Below are positions 35,670 through 43,756 of a DNA stretch of 51,363 nucleotides, in pieces. Positions within the stretch are counted from its first letter, which is position 1. Each line of letters opens with the position of its first letter. Below the pieces are notes generated by a model, which saw nothing but the letters and a program-made list of their open reading frames with translations, had not been told where the DNA came from and did not search any database. Location of the stretch: assembly GCA_937894565.1 (NCBI GenBank), contig CALBHK010000397.1, forward strand, positions 1 to 51,363, given 5' to 3'. A program made the position numbers and the translations under genes. The DNA is from an uncultured Chlamydiae bacterium. GTDB taxonomy: Bacteria > Chlamydiota > Chlamydiia > Chlamydiales > CALBHK01.

Positions 35670-35942
35670 TCACAAAATAAATCCATCCGGTAGATGAGTC
35701 CCACGAGGGACAACGATAATCCCATCTCGAATACAAATTTTATCGTTACTATAATTCATCAATTTATCTTTGTTTATCAGCCGGACGTTATTTCCTATAC
35801 ACACATTTTTATCGATTATAGCGTGATCAATGATGCAGTTTTCTCCGATCATGGGATTGCTTGGAATGCCTTCATAACGTATTGGAGAAGAATAAAAATC
35901 ATTACCAATGATGTAGCTATTCTTAATGATTGAACCTTGCTT
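35670..35942 (-). pseudogene. glgC: glgC, C-terminal fragment (ADP-glucose pyrophosphorylase left-handed beta-helix)
   Basis: The 3' part of glgC, cut off by the IS at 35943-37497. It encodes EKQGSIIKNSYIIGNDFYSS, then IGENCIIDHAIIDKNVCIGN, and the conserved end ICIRDGIIVVPRGTHLPDGF, the hexapeptide-repeat beta-helix of bacterial GlgC. An open frame continues into the IS end (MNIWQRLSLEKRLDLYKV), but those residues are IS-encoded. Without this domain GlgC should not assemble or respond to effectors. The terminal five bases (35938-35942, TGCTT) are one copy of the target duplication. Confidence 0.88.
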
Positions 35943-37497
35943 CTCGACTTTGTACAAATCTAATCGTTTTTCCAGGCTAAGCCGCTGCCAGATATTCAAT
36001 TAATGATCCTATCCACGGGACTCTTGGGTGATGTGCATCCTCTTTTCTTGGTTCATTCACTTCTGACTCATAATTATTTTCACGGAAGGACTCTGGAATA
36101 AGCTTCCTGAAAATTAAATTATCCTTCCACAGCACCTTGCGGACAGCTGTTAACAAATCTGAAAATGTGGCCTCCTTTTTCTCGTACCAAGCTGTCTGTG
36201 CAACGGCGATCGGACGCTCCTCGTTTAAGCGATTTGCAATCAGGCAAACTATTGTGTAGAGACTTAACAAAATTGGAGTGCTTCGAGCGATTGCTTTGTC
36301 TGACCATTGCCGCTGTGTTTCTACCCCCAAATGCTCACGCACTTCCTCAAACGTTACCTCATGATTCCACCTTTGGGCATACAGCTCTACAATCCTTTCA
36401 GGTGAAAGAGTCACATCTGTCGACATCAGAGGAACTGGATCTAATTCACCATCCGGATCAACCACCAATACCCATCTAATAGGAACGGGAGGAAAGCCAT
36501 CAACTCCCCACAGACTGGTCCCCGAAACGTATTTGATGACTTTTTTCTTGCCATATGCCTGAATATCCGCTTCTTTCCATCCGAGATCTGCCATAGAAAG
36601 CATATGTTTGAAGCCAAATAATCTAACTCCCTTCACCCTTTTTCTACCTCTTTTACCAGAGTCTTCAGGCGGGAAATCATAGAGACGTGCATTCATCTTT
36701 AGCCTCGTGACCAGAGAAATCTTATGCTTTAAACAGACCCAAGCAAGTTTTCCAGATGCAAATCCACCATCTCCAACGAGAATGAGAGGGATATTATTAG
36801 CCCACGTTAAAATTTGGAGGATCATTTGTACAGTCCACTGAAGAGTAGTTTTATGACGTTTTTTTGTGAGTTTATCGCTTTTCTCTGATGGTTCCAATAC
36901 TGTCATAAATGGCAGCGCAAAATGACGCGATGAAAATGGAAATCGCCAGGATACCGCCATAGAGAGCCACTTCAGCCCAGAACTCTTAACCAGGGTGTTC
37001 TTGGAAGAGCGAACAGCATCGCGGTAGTATCCTTTGGCCTTAATTTTTGATCCTTTACGTCGTTCCAGGGTCTCATCGACAAAAATTACAAGCGGTAGGG
37101 CATTGCCAATGAGCTCTAAGAGCATTTTAAAGAGTATCTTCGAGCCCATCAATGGCGACCAGTTTACTCGGTTCAGCACGTGGTGATACTTTGCAAAACT
37201 GCTGTTATCACTCAAGCCTACAACTCTAAGGATTGCACAAACGGTACGTTTGCCACGGCACAGAAGGGCTCCTATCAGCATCGTCCTGGCATTTTTCCAA
37301 ACGGGACAGGAAAAAAGTACCGCAAAAGGGGCAAGAATTGTTAAAATTGTAGGCGATAGGGATGTCATAATTTCGTCGCTGATTGTGTTTTTAGACGAAC
37401 AGCAGTTTGCGACGAACGTTACATTCCTATCAATTTTTAATTTTTTTCGGTTCGATTGAACCATTAGTCGGAGTAGTCAAAATTGTACAAAGCCGAG
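35943..37497 (-). mobile_element. IS4-like insertion sequence, 1555 bp, inserted in glgC
   Basis: Ends are inverted repeats: CTCGACTTTGTACAA at 35943 and, on the other strand from 37497, CTCGGCTTTGTACAA. A five-base direct repeat TGCTT flanks it (35938-35942 and 37498-37502). Removing the IS and one TGCTT rejoins glgC in frame as SIIGLRSIVKQGSIIKN. One transposase gene fills the element. The intact gene halves, intact transposase and perfect duplication point to a recent insertion. Confidence 0.9.
35977..37464 (-). CDS. IS4-superfamily DDE transposase
   Basis: A 495-residue transposase. The catalytic triad can be placed at D130 (VIFVDETLERRKGSK), D232 (LILVGDGGFASGKL) and E369 in the IS4 signature Y362-x2-R365-x3-E369-x6-R376 (YAQRWNHEV and following); the last residue is usually Lys. 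The long beta-insert between the second D and E fits IS4-type enzymes. It should cut at the CTCG ends and duplicate five bases of target. The gene is undamaged. Confidence 0.88.
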   Translation of the reverse strand: MVQSNRKKLKIDRNVTFVANCCSSKNTISDEIMTSLSPTILTILAPFAVLFSCPVWKNARTMLIGALLCRGKRTVCAILRVVGLSDNSSFAKYHHVLNRVNWSPLMGSKILFKMLLELIGNALPLVIFVDETLERRKGSKIKAKGYYRDAVRSSKNTLVKSSGLKWLSMAVSWRFPFSSRHFALPFMTVLEPSEKSDKLTKKRHKTTLQWTVQMILQILTWANNIPLILVGDGGFASGKLAWVCLKHKISLVTRLKMNARLYDFPPEDSGKRGRKRVKGVRLFGFKHMLSMADLGWKEADIQAYGKKKVIKYVSGTSLWGVDGFPPVPIRWVLVVDPDGELDPVPLMSTDVTLSPERIVELYAQRWNHEVTFEEVREHLGVETQRQWSDKAIARSTPILLSLYTIVCLIANRLNEERPIAVAQTAWYEKKEATFSDLLTAVRKVLWKDNLIFRKLIPESFRENNYESEVNEPRKEDAHHPRVPWIGSLIEYLAAA

Positions 37498-38558
37498 TGC
37501 TTAACAATCGACCGCAATCCAATAATGCTATTGCTAACCTCTGCGGCTTGAACCAAAGATCCATCACAGATAATAGCATTCGTGATCGCTGAGTTAATGA
37601 TCTTGGGAGCTGATAAATAATGTTGTCTGAAAAAAATATGTTTTTTTTCTTCGCAACAATTGAATTCAGGATTAGACGACGTCAGTGCAATATTGGCTTT
37701 GAAAAATGATTCAATAGTGCCGATGTCTTCCCAATAACCGTTATGAGGATAAGCAAAAACATTTCCTTGGCCGACTTTAGTTGGAATCAGATGTTTACCA
37801 AAATCTTCTCGAGGATCACATTGCAGCAAATCTAATAATGCTTGTCGCTTGAAGACATAAATTCCCATCGAACCAAGAAATTGTCGTTTGCCAATCTCTC
37901 CTCCAACCATTTTCTCAAGAGTATTTGAGGAACAACGCAATTGATTTAAAAGTTCTTGTTCTTGTGGTTTTTCATAAAATTCAGTGACGGAGTAATCTTC
38001 GTTTAACTTCATGATCCCCATGCGTTTTGCATCTTCCTCATTTACAGGCAGTGCTGCAATTACTAGATCAGCAGAAGTCTCTTTAGCAAAATCAATGATG
38101 TGTTGGAAATTCATGTTATAAATCTGATCGCCCGACAAAATAAGAAAATATTCTGCAGAAGTTTCAATAAAATAATGCAGATTTTGTCGAATAGCACATG
38201 CTGTTCCCTGAAACCATGATTTATGCGAGTGTTTTTGTTCTGCCGATATCAGCTCAATAGAAGAAGAAGAAAATGCACCTGGATGGTAAGTATTAAATAT
38301 GTGTTGGTTAAGTGAAGATGAAAGGTATTGAGAAATAACAAAAATTTTAGAACAACCCGAATGAATGGCATTAGAAATAGGAATATCAATCAAACGATAT
38401 TTACCACCAAAACAAACAGCTGGCTTGCACCGTGTATTTGTAAGTGGTTCAAGGCGTGTACCATTTCCCCCTGCAAGAATAATTGTGGTGACACAATTCA
38501 TGGCCACTGATATCTTAGCTTTTTTAGGCGAAAGGTAGCATTCGGCCATTTGTGTCAT
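37498..38558 (-). pseudogene. glgC: glgC, N-terminal fragment (ADP-glucose pyrophosphorylase catalytic domain)
   Basis: About 354 codons of glgC before the IS. The nucleotidyltransferase domain is complete: IILAGGNGTRLEPLTNTRCK (nucleotide loop), KPAVCFGGKYRLIDIPISN, WFQGTACAIRQNL, LILSGDQIYNMNF, VTEFYEKPQ, and NGYWEDIGTIESFFKANIAL. The start could be the ATG at 38558 or at 38501 (MNCVTTIILAGG). With the other fragment the original protein would be 423-442 residues, normal for GlgC. The frame now runs into the IS and stops after FDYSD. GlgC makes ADP-glucose for glycogen synthesis, so this route should be disabled unless another copy exists. Confidence 0.9.
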
Positions 38559-38650
38559 TGGGGACCTTGGTTTCTTTGAGTAAATAGTAATTTTTATTTA
38601 ACACATGGCAATTTTTAAACGAAGCGAATTCCCTCTATTTGCTTCACTGT

Positions 38651-38701
38651 AGGCAAATTAAGAGATGACAAATTGTGCAACAGCTGCTGCATAATTTGCC
38701 T
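38651..38701. repeat. Hairpin between glgC and the recombinase gene
   Basis: AGGCAAATTA (38651-38660) pairs with TAATTTGCCT (38692-38701). Inside lies GCAACAGCTGCTGC, an imperfect CAGCTG-centred palindrome. It lies downstream of the recombinase stop on the minus strand and upstream of glgC, so it could be a terminator for the former, but no strong T tract follows. Confidence 0.5.
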
Positions 38702-38735
38702 TCCGCGTTGTAATCCTCGCACATTCAGAAAATTT

Positions 38736-39713
38736 CTAAGATATCAAATTGACTTTTTTACTCGCATTGTCGGCTCGTGATGATTTATCATAAGCGTAAA
38801 CCATTTCTGCTGTGGAATGTCCGGTTACACGCATAATATCGCTGTCTTGAAATCCTTGCTGCTTAAGGTAAGTAACAGCAGAAGCTCTCAACACATGGGG
38901 GGAAACTTTAAAAGGAATCCCGGCAGCTTTCCCAGCTTTTCCAAAGGTGATAGCTACCTGATTGATCATGACAGGTTTTCCAGACCTAGTTATAAATACG
39001 TGCCCAGCTCTTTCTTCAATGTAATCTTTAAGCCGCTTCATAATGCTCTCTGAATAGGTAATCACCGTTTCTTTCTTGAGTCTTCTCATTTTTGACTGAA
39101 CAAATGTAATCTCACAGCAGTCCCAATCAATTTGGTTGGTTTGCAAAGATAATACCTCATTCACCCTCTTACCACCTTGTAAGATCACTTTTCCAATCAA
39201 ACAATCGCGTGGATTGAGCTTTTCTAATTCCTTGAAGAATAAAATCCACTGCGCTTGTGTCATTGCATGAGTTTTAACCTTTTCATATACGCTAAAGAAT
39301 GTTTTTGCGTTTCCCTCTTTATTTGGAATGGCCTTTTTTATAACGCCTTCAAGGCGACGACTCAAAAATCCAGTAAACGAGATATAACAGGCTGCACGAG
39401 CCTGTCTGGTGGTTTCTGCCCAATCCTGAAACAGTTTAATGCTGTCGATAATACCTTCATGATTGATCAAAGCAAATTGTTGCAAGCTGATGAGGGGATT
39501 AAGCCATCCGAACTCGACTAATTTTTTCATACCCGATCTATAGCTAAGCTGTGTTTTTGGACTTAAAGTCAGTAGCCAATAAGAAATCGCTTCCTCTACA
39601 GAAATTTCGTCTAGTTTCTTCCAAACCGAATTAGCTTTGAAAGACGCTGCTTGTTCATAGGTTTCCAAATTGGAGGTGACTTGAGGCTCCAAGATTGCTG
39701 GCAGTAAAGTCAT
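38736..39713 (-). CDS. Tyrosine recombinase of the chlamydial-plasmid pGP7-D/pGP8-D type
   Basis: A 325-residue recombinase. Catalytic residues are visible: R183 in QGGKRVNEVLSL, H273 and R276 in SPHVLRASAV, H299 in VTGHST, and Y308 in YAYDKSS. Long stretches resemble the pGP8-D protein of Chlamydia plasmids as I recall it: ARAACYISFTGFLSRR, KTFFSVYEKVKTHAM, IPFKVSPHVLRASAVTYLK, and the end AYDKSSRADNASKK. The start overlaps the stop of a small upstream gene (ATGA). It may mediate integration, resolution or cassette movement; on chlamydial plasmids its precise role is not settled. It is the best taxonomic marker in the window. Confidence 0.88.
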   Translation of the reverse strand: MTLLPAILEPQVTSNLETYEQAASFKANSVWKKLDEISVEEAISYWLLTLSPKTQLSYRSGMKKLVEFGWLNPLISLQQFALINHEGIIDSIKLFQDWAETTRQARAACYISFTGFLSRRLEGVIKKAIPNKEGNAKTFFSVYEKVKTHAMTQAQWILFFKELEKLNPRDCLIGKVILQGGKRVNEVLSLQTNQIDWDCCEITFVQSKMRRLKKETVITYSESIMKRLKDYIEERAGHVFITRSGKPVMINQVAITFGKAGKAAGIPFKVSPHVLRASAVTYLKQQGFQDSDIMRVTGHSTAEMVYAYDKSSRADNASKKVNLIS

Positions 39714-39895
39714 AGCTGTTGCTTCCCCTCACAAAAAACCTCGAATAATTTTTTATGTTCTTTCCTGCATATTATTTCTTTGATGGGGGAGTTAGACTCG
39801 GTCTTTATGATGGCCAGATCAAAAGTTTTATTAGTTTTTTTTGTTTCAAATATTTTTTTGTGGGATTTTGAGTCTTTGAGTTCATTTTTCGGCAT
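39710..39895 (-). CDS. Small basic protein co-transcribed with the recombinase
   Basis: A 61-residue Lys-rich protein of unknown function. I start it at the ATG at 39895: GAGGTG lies just upstream and a perfect palindrome (39907-39934) sits 12 bp before it. A longer start at 39991 has no ribosome binding site and would place the palindrome inside the gene. It reads PKNELKDSKSHKKIFETKKT, then a short hydrophobic stretch, then ICRKEHKKLFEVF. The ATGA overlap with the recombinase suggests coupled translation. It could be a directionality factor or a regulator (inference). Confidence 0.55.
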   Translation of the reverse strand: MPKNELKDSKSHKKIFETKKTNKTFDLAIIKTESNSPIKEIICRKEHKKLFEVFCEGKQQL

Positions 39896-39906
39896 CGACA
39901 CCTCAA

Positions 39907-39934
39907 CTTGTTTATAAGCGGCTTTATAAACAAG
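39907..39934 (-). promoter_or_regulatory. Perfect palindromic operator before the small gene-recombinase operon
   Basis: Arms CTTGTTTATAA and TTATAAACAAG, 11 bp each, are separated by six bases (GCGGCT on the plus strand). The site sits 12 bp upstream of the chosen start codon, so a bound dimer would block transcription or ribosome access. It could also be a recombinase core site, since tyrosine recombinases use 11-13 bp arms around a 6-8 bp spacer. Confidence 0.6.
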
Positions 39935-40125
39935 AAAAGATAGCTCAAAAAATCTTTCGTGGCAACTTGAAGTTTTGATGGTTACAAACATTTTACAGCA
40001 AGTCGCTTTAGCTATTCCATATTTAATGCGTTTTTCAATCTTTAATGCTAAATGCCTATTGACCTCTAATCGCCTTATCTTTTATACCTCTTATTTCTAC
40101 ATCGTTAAGGAGGCTAAGTAATGAC

Positions 40126-40383
40126 ATGAGCGAAGAAGTTCAAGAGCTAGTACAGCAAACCACTAAAGATATCAGTAGCCAAGATGATCAATTAGTAGTC
40201 AGTCGCCGCAACAAGAAAAAAATCAAAGCTACTATTTATCTGACCGAGGAAGCAGAGCAAGCATTTACTGAGCTTTATATCCATCGCTTGCGCAAAGATA
40301 GAAAGATCGACCGCTCGGTCATTGCTTGCGATGCCATTCAGATGCTTTACGAAAAAGAATGTCTGGAAGCTGCTTCGAATTAG
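40126..40383 (+). CDS. Small RHH-like DNA-binding protein
   Basis: An 85-residue protein. After a polar N-terminus (about 30 residues), KKKIKATIYLTEEAEQAFTE followed by LYIHRLRKDRKIDRSVIACD has the strand-helix-helix plan of a ribbon-helix-helix regulator such as ParG. AAGGAGG is seven bases before an ATG at 40121 that opens a two-codon frame (ATG ACA TGA), whose stop overlaps this gene's ATG. Its stop codon interlocks with that of the convergent AbiEii gene. It may be a partition or regulatory protein from a plasmid-like element. Fold inferred. Confidence 0.6.
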   Translation: MSEEVQELVQQTTKDISSQDDQLVVSRRNKKKIKATIYLTEEAEQAFTELYIHRLRKDRKIDRSVIACDAIQMLYEKECLEAASN

Positions 40384-41240
40384 AAGAATGCGTTTTCTTT
40401 CAGCCATTGGTTCAGGACTGAAATCACATCCTCTATCGATTCAGGCAGTTTGAGAGCGCCTTTTTTCGCTTTGATTTTTCTACGGTAGGGAGTCCAGTTT
40501 TTCTCAAGCGTTTCTAAAGCATCCATGCCGAATGCAACCGGTAGTTTCTTCAGAAGAGTTTTTCTGTGGTGGAAAACCAGCTGGACGGCTTTCTTTGCAA
40601 GAGAGCTGTCGAGAACATCTAAGCGAACTAGCGAGTACAGGTCATGGAAATCTTTCATCCTGGTGTTGCCTCCTCCTCGGAAAACAACCGTTTCTAATTT
40701 CTCTGCAAAAATGAATTCCTTCGGATAGCAATGCAGAGAAATTCTGCTTTCAAAGAGAGGGCCTTTCGATGTGGCAGTCAAATCCATGGGATATTCAATT
40801 GGCTCCACGCGGTCGCCGAATCCTAAATCCATGCGCATGACCGTCTTGGTGGCGCCGAACAATGCCTGCAGCGTAATTTCAGCTCCTGTGTATGCGAGCT
40901 GCGAATGATCGAGGATCTTGATTTTAGCCACTTCGAAGGCAAAGCTATCATTAGCATTGATATCGCAGATCGCTTGCAACACAGTTCTTAAAGACTCTTC
41001 AGTATTCGATAGCTTTTGAATGAAGAAGTCAAGATCCTGCGTCTCCCTTCCAAGATGGATGTATTTTGCCAGGAGGGATCCTCCTTTCAGAACAAATTTT
41101 TCCCTGTAAATAGAACGCGCTAAACGGGTCAAAAATCTCTCTAAGATCAGATTCCTCCAAAGTTCTGCAAAGGTTGTTTCCCGCTCCTTGGCCAGTGCTT
41201 TGATTTTCTCTTTGATTGATTGTTCGATTGCAGATTTCAT
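40380..41240 (-). CDS. abiEii: AbiEii-type toxin (nucleotidyltransferase), copy 1
   Basis: A 286-residue protein of the AbiEii/AbiGii family, the toxin of type IV toxin-antitoxin systems with phage-abortive activity. Motifs: FVLKGGSLLAKYI (50-61), D69 and D71 in ETQDLDFF, FGDRVEPIEYPM, CYPKEFIFAEKLETVV and NTRMKDFHDLYSL. The GS...DxD pattern is that of DNA polymerase beta-like nucleotidyltransferases. It starts in an ATGA overlap with the antitoxin gene. Known members modify tRNA 3' ends or act by other nucleotide transfer; the target here is unknown. Complete. Confidence 0.9.
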   Translation of the reverse strand: MKSAIEQSIKEKIKALAKERETTFAELWRNLILERFLTRLARSIYREKFVLKGGSLLAKYIHLGRETQDLDFFIQKLSNTEESLRTVLQAICDINANDSFAFEVAKIKILDHSQLAYTGAEITLQALFGATKTVMRMDLGFGDRVEPIEYPMDLTATSKGPLFESRISLHCYPKEFIFAEKLETVVFRGGGNTRMKDFHDLYSLVRLDVLDSSLAKKAVQLVFHHRKTLLKKLPVAFGMDALETLEKNWTPYRRKIKAKKGALKLPESIEDVISVLNQWLKENAFF

Positions 41241-41833
41241 AGTGTAAACGCCGAAATGTAAGGAGTTAAGTCGACTCTAAGCTTCTTCGCATATCTTAGA
41301 AGCTTGTCGATATCCGGTTTTCTATCTTTGCTTGTCTTTAAATAAGCTTGCAAAGCCTTTAAAGCGGTTTCCTTGTCCAGATAGCGGAAAGAGTCCACGA
41401 CAGTCCGTTCCCGATCGAAAATTTTGAGCTTCTGGCTGCCGATTTTAATCGTGGTCTGTCCAAAAGAGATGTTCCGCATCCGGACGATGTGAGCATTTTC
41501 CCTGGCAGGGGAGGTGGTGGCATGCGGAATAGCAATCCAAAATTCCCTCATGATTTCATCCGTTAAACCGTAATAGCATAGAGCAGAAATGAGACAGATG
41601 ACCCCATTCGGGATGCTCAAAGTAGTAACCGCGAGATCTTCCCATTCGAATTCGGAGTCAAAATCAAGGTCGGTGATTTTATACATCCCTTTGCTGACCC
41701 GCTCGATCTGCCCCTTCGTGCAAAAATAGGCAAGCATCCGGGGAGGGATTCCTGCTTTCCTTCCTTCTGCGGAAGAAAAAACTGCTTTTTTGGACAGCGC
41801 TTTGAGCGCGGCTGAGTACTTGGATCTTATCAT
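41237..41833 (-). CDS. abiEi: AbiEi-type antitoxin/transcriptional regulator, copy 1
   Basis: A 198-residue protein with an N-terminal winged-helix segment (AEGRKAGIPPRMLAYFCTKG, then QIERVSKGMYKIT) and a C-terminal antitoxin domain (IPNGVICLISALCYYGLTDE, IFDRERTVVDSFRY). AbiEi proteins repress their own operon through promoter inverted repeats, and a 19-bp perfect inverted repeat lies at 41840-41888, seven bases before this start. No Shine-Dalgarno sequence is visible. Its order before abiEii is standard. The copy at 46877 is about half identical by eye. Confidence 0.9.
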   Translation of the reverse strand: MIRSKYSAALKALSKKAVFSSAEGRKAGIPPRMLAYFCTKGQIERVSKGMYKITDLDFDSEFEWEDLAVTTLSIPNGVICLISALCYYGLTDEIMREFWIAIPHATTSPARENAHIVRMRNISFGQTTIKIGSQKLKIFDRERTVVDSFRYLDKETALKALQAYLKTSKDRKPDIDKLLRYAKKLRVDLTPYISAFTL

Positions 41834-41839
41834 ACCCGT

Positions 41840-41888
41840 AATGTAACAGAAAAACCCATTAACGGCAACTGGGTTTTTCTGTTACATT
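41840..41888 (-). promoter_or_regulatory. abiE operator, 19-bp perfect inverted repeat
   Basis: Arms 41840-41858 and 41870-41888 (TGGGTTTTTCTGTTACATT and its complement) surround 11 bases. The inner part reads ACCC-N13-GGGT (41854-41874), which is also present before the second abiE operon (47491-47511). It lies directly upstream of the antitoxin start. No T tract follows in the minus direction, so a terminator for the terminase gene is unlikely. Confidence 0.68.
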
Positions 41889-41937
41889 TTCACTCGTGGA
41901 ATTCATTAATAAATCTTTTTAAAATAAGGATGTTATA

Positions 41938-43287
41938 TCAAAGAGTTGTCAAAGCGGTCAGGTCATATGTCGAATCAGTAAGCATCAAAAAAGCACCGCT
42001 CAGAGCATCAACAATATCATCATGGCTTCCTTCAGGGAAATTTTCCACCTCTCTTAAAAAATCTTCGTTCCAGGACGCCTGCAGGATCTTGATATTTCCA
42101 GCCTCTGCCTGAGAAGAGACAGGGAGAGCTCTCGTTACTTTGTCCTGGGTAGCTTTGAATGTCTTCACGTTATATCCTTGAAGCATTCTAACGAGATAAT
42201 CTGCTTCGCTTATTCCAGCCTGGCCAGGATCCTGCTCGATACCAATCCTTATCGAAACGCCATCTTGACTTGCCGTATTTTTGATGGCATTTTGAACCCC
42301 TAAAGGACTTTGCTGAATTCTTACCATATCGGTGATGTACAAAATATTATTTTTATCCTTTTCAAGACGCAGACCAACAGTATAATCAGGGTCATTGCTT
42401 TCTGTTTTTTTTGTTGCTGCTCGATCCCAATAACGCACGGCCTTTAATCCGCCCTTTGGAATGGCTTTGACAACTTCAAAAAAGCTCCTCTGGAAAAACA
42501 TACCTGCTGTCGGCCTGACGTTCCAGTTTCCCATTAGCAGTTGCTCTCTTTCGAAACGAGGAAGCGCTTTAAGGTTGGCTAAGTATCCAGGATCCTTATC
42601 GAGTAGGATTTTATTATCATGCACGGTTGAAGCTACAAAAGAAACGCTCTTGGGCAGGCAACTCGGGTCTTTTCCTATCAACTCTTCGCGACTAGACCCC
42701 CAAATTGTCTGATCATTTTGAATGAAGAACCAGCGAGTTTTTCCGCTTCGTGAGGGGATTGGGTATCCTGATTTTTCATCAATCCACCAGGAAATAAATT
42801 GTCGAACCCAGGAATCTGTATCTGGGTTGGTAGTGGCTCGAATATATGGCTTCACTCCGCAAGTTGATCGATTTCTTGAGAGCATATAAACAAATTGCTG
42901 CCAGGAAAAGTGAGTAAGCTCATCAAACCCGACAAGGGGAATCTGTGAGCCTTGCCAGTCAAAGCGTGTTTTATCATGCTCTAGGTGAGCGAATTTGACT
43001 TTGCCATTTCCTTGGAAATCCCATTCAAGAGTGGACTCCTTAGGAGTTCCGTTCGCATGAACAAAAAGCTCGCAGCTTGTATCCCATAAGCCGCCTGGAT
43101 TGCGGACTTGAGTGCTGTTTCTTCTGAATATTACAGCAGAGAATCCGGGAACATTTCTATGTCGCAGGCATTCCATTAAAAGAGCCCAAGTTTTGCCGCC
43201 TCCAGCAGCTCCACCATAAATGACAATATCCGCCGAAGCATTCAAGAACTGGTATTGAGGACCTTTCTGAGGTATGATTTTAGGCAT
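41938..43287 (-). CDS. terL: Phage terminase large subunit
   Basis: A 449-residue packaging ATPase-nuclease. Walker A GGAAGGGKT (25-33), Walker B IPLVGFDE (116-123), and a C-terminal RNase H-like nuclease with D288 (RYWDRAAT), E351/D353 (GIEQDPGQAG) and D424/D427 (SHDDIVDALSGAF). It overlaps the small terminase gene by eight bases. In ordinary prophages the portal gene follows directly. Here an AbiE operon follows and the portal lies at 24542. All catalytic residues are present, so it looks functional. Confidence 0.92.
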   Translation of the reverse strand: MPKIIPQKGPQYQFLNASADIVIYGGAAGGGKTWALLMECLRHRNVPGFSAVIFRRNSTQVRNPGGLWDTSCELFVHANGTPKESTLEWDFQGNGKVKFAHLEHDKTRFDWQGSQIPLVGFDELTHFSWQQFVYMLSRNRSTCGVKPYIRATTNPDTDSWVRQFISWWIDEKSGYPIPSRSGKTRWFFIQNDQTIWGSSREELIGKDPSCLPKSVSFVASTVHDNKILLDKDPGYLANLKALPRFEREQLLMGNWNVRPTAGMFFQRSFFEVVKAIPKGGLKAVRYWDRAATKKTESNDPDYTVGLRLEKDKNNILYITDMVRIQQSPLGVQNAIKNTASQDGVSIRIGIEQDPGQAGISEADYLVRMLQGYNVKTFKATQDKVTRALPVSSQAEAGNIKILQASWNEDFLREVENFPEGSHDDIVDALSGAFLMLTDSTYDLTALTTL

Positions 43288-43756
43288 GGGGGTCCTCCAC
43301 CTTTTCTTCTATGCAGTCGCCTCTGCCGTTATCGGGAATGTAAATCTGGACAGGGTCTTCTCCCTTGACGATTGTTTCCGTGACAATAGTTTCTCTTTGG
43401 CCAAGCCATATTTTTCCAAGCCAGATAGCCATGGTTGCGCTGTGCTCAGCTTGCTGAAATTGATAACGGCGAAGGGAGAGTTTATGACGCCCATTGCACC
43501 TTTTTCTTAGCTCCGCAAAACCCATACCAAAAGCCTCCCTCAACCTTCGATCCAAGGTATCGACGCTGACTCGAAAAGAGCCTGCAATTTCTTCGGCTGT
43601 CGCTTGCATTTCCGTCCAATAGAGCACTTGATCCAGGTTGATTTCTTTTGCAGGCACAATTCCCTTCCATTCAGCAGGAGGGGATTGCGGATCCACTGGT
43701 GGTTTGACTGTTTTCTTAGGCCGACCATTTGGCTGGCCTGTAGGCTTTCTAGGCAT
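43280..43756 (-). CDS. terS: Terminase small subunit-like DNA-binding protein
   Basis: A 158-residue protein started at the ATG at 43756 (GGTGA six bases upstream). A basic N-terminus (PRKPTGQPNGRPKKTVKPP) is followed by a helix-turn-helix: QATAEEIAGSFRVSVDTLDR followed by RLREAFGMGFAEL. A basic helix (RHKLSLRRYQFQQAEHSATM) and an acidic C-terminal tail end it. It sits directly before the large terminase, as expected of the subunit that recognises the packaging site. Confidence 0.82.
   Translation of the reverse strand: MPRKPTGQPNGRPKKTVKPPVDPQSPPAEWKGIVPAKEINLDQVLYWTEMQATAEEIAGSFRVSVDTLDRRLREAFGMGFAELRKRCNGRHKLSLRRYQFQQAEHSATMAIWLGKIWLGQRETIVTETIVKGEDPVQIYIPDNGRGDCIEEKVEDPHA

Noticed and set aside
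35670..38558. Reading the two glgC pieces as two separate genes
   Set aside because: The pieces are exact halves of one gene, with a 5-bp duplication at the IS ends and in-frame rejoining.
41840..41888. Terminator for the large terminase gene
   Set aside because: The hairpin has no T tract on the minus strand and sits at the antitoxin start. Its core recurs before the second abiE operon.
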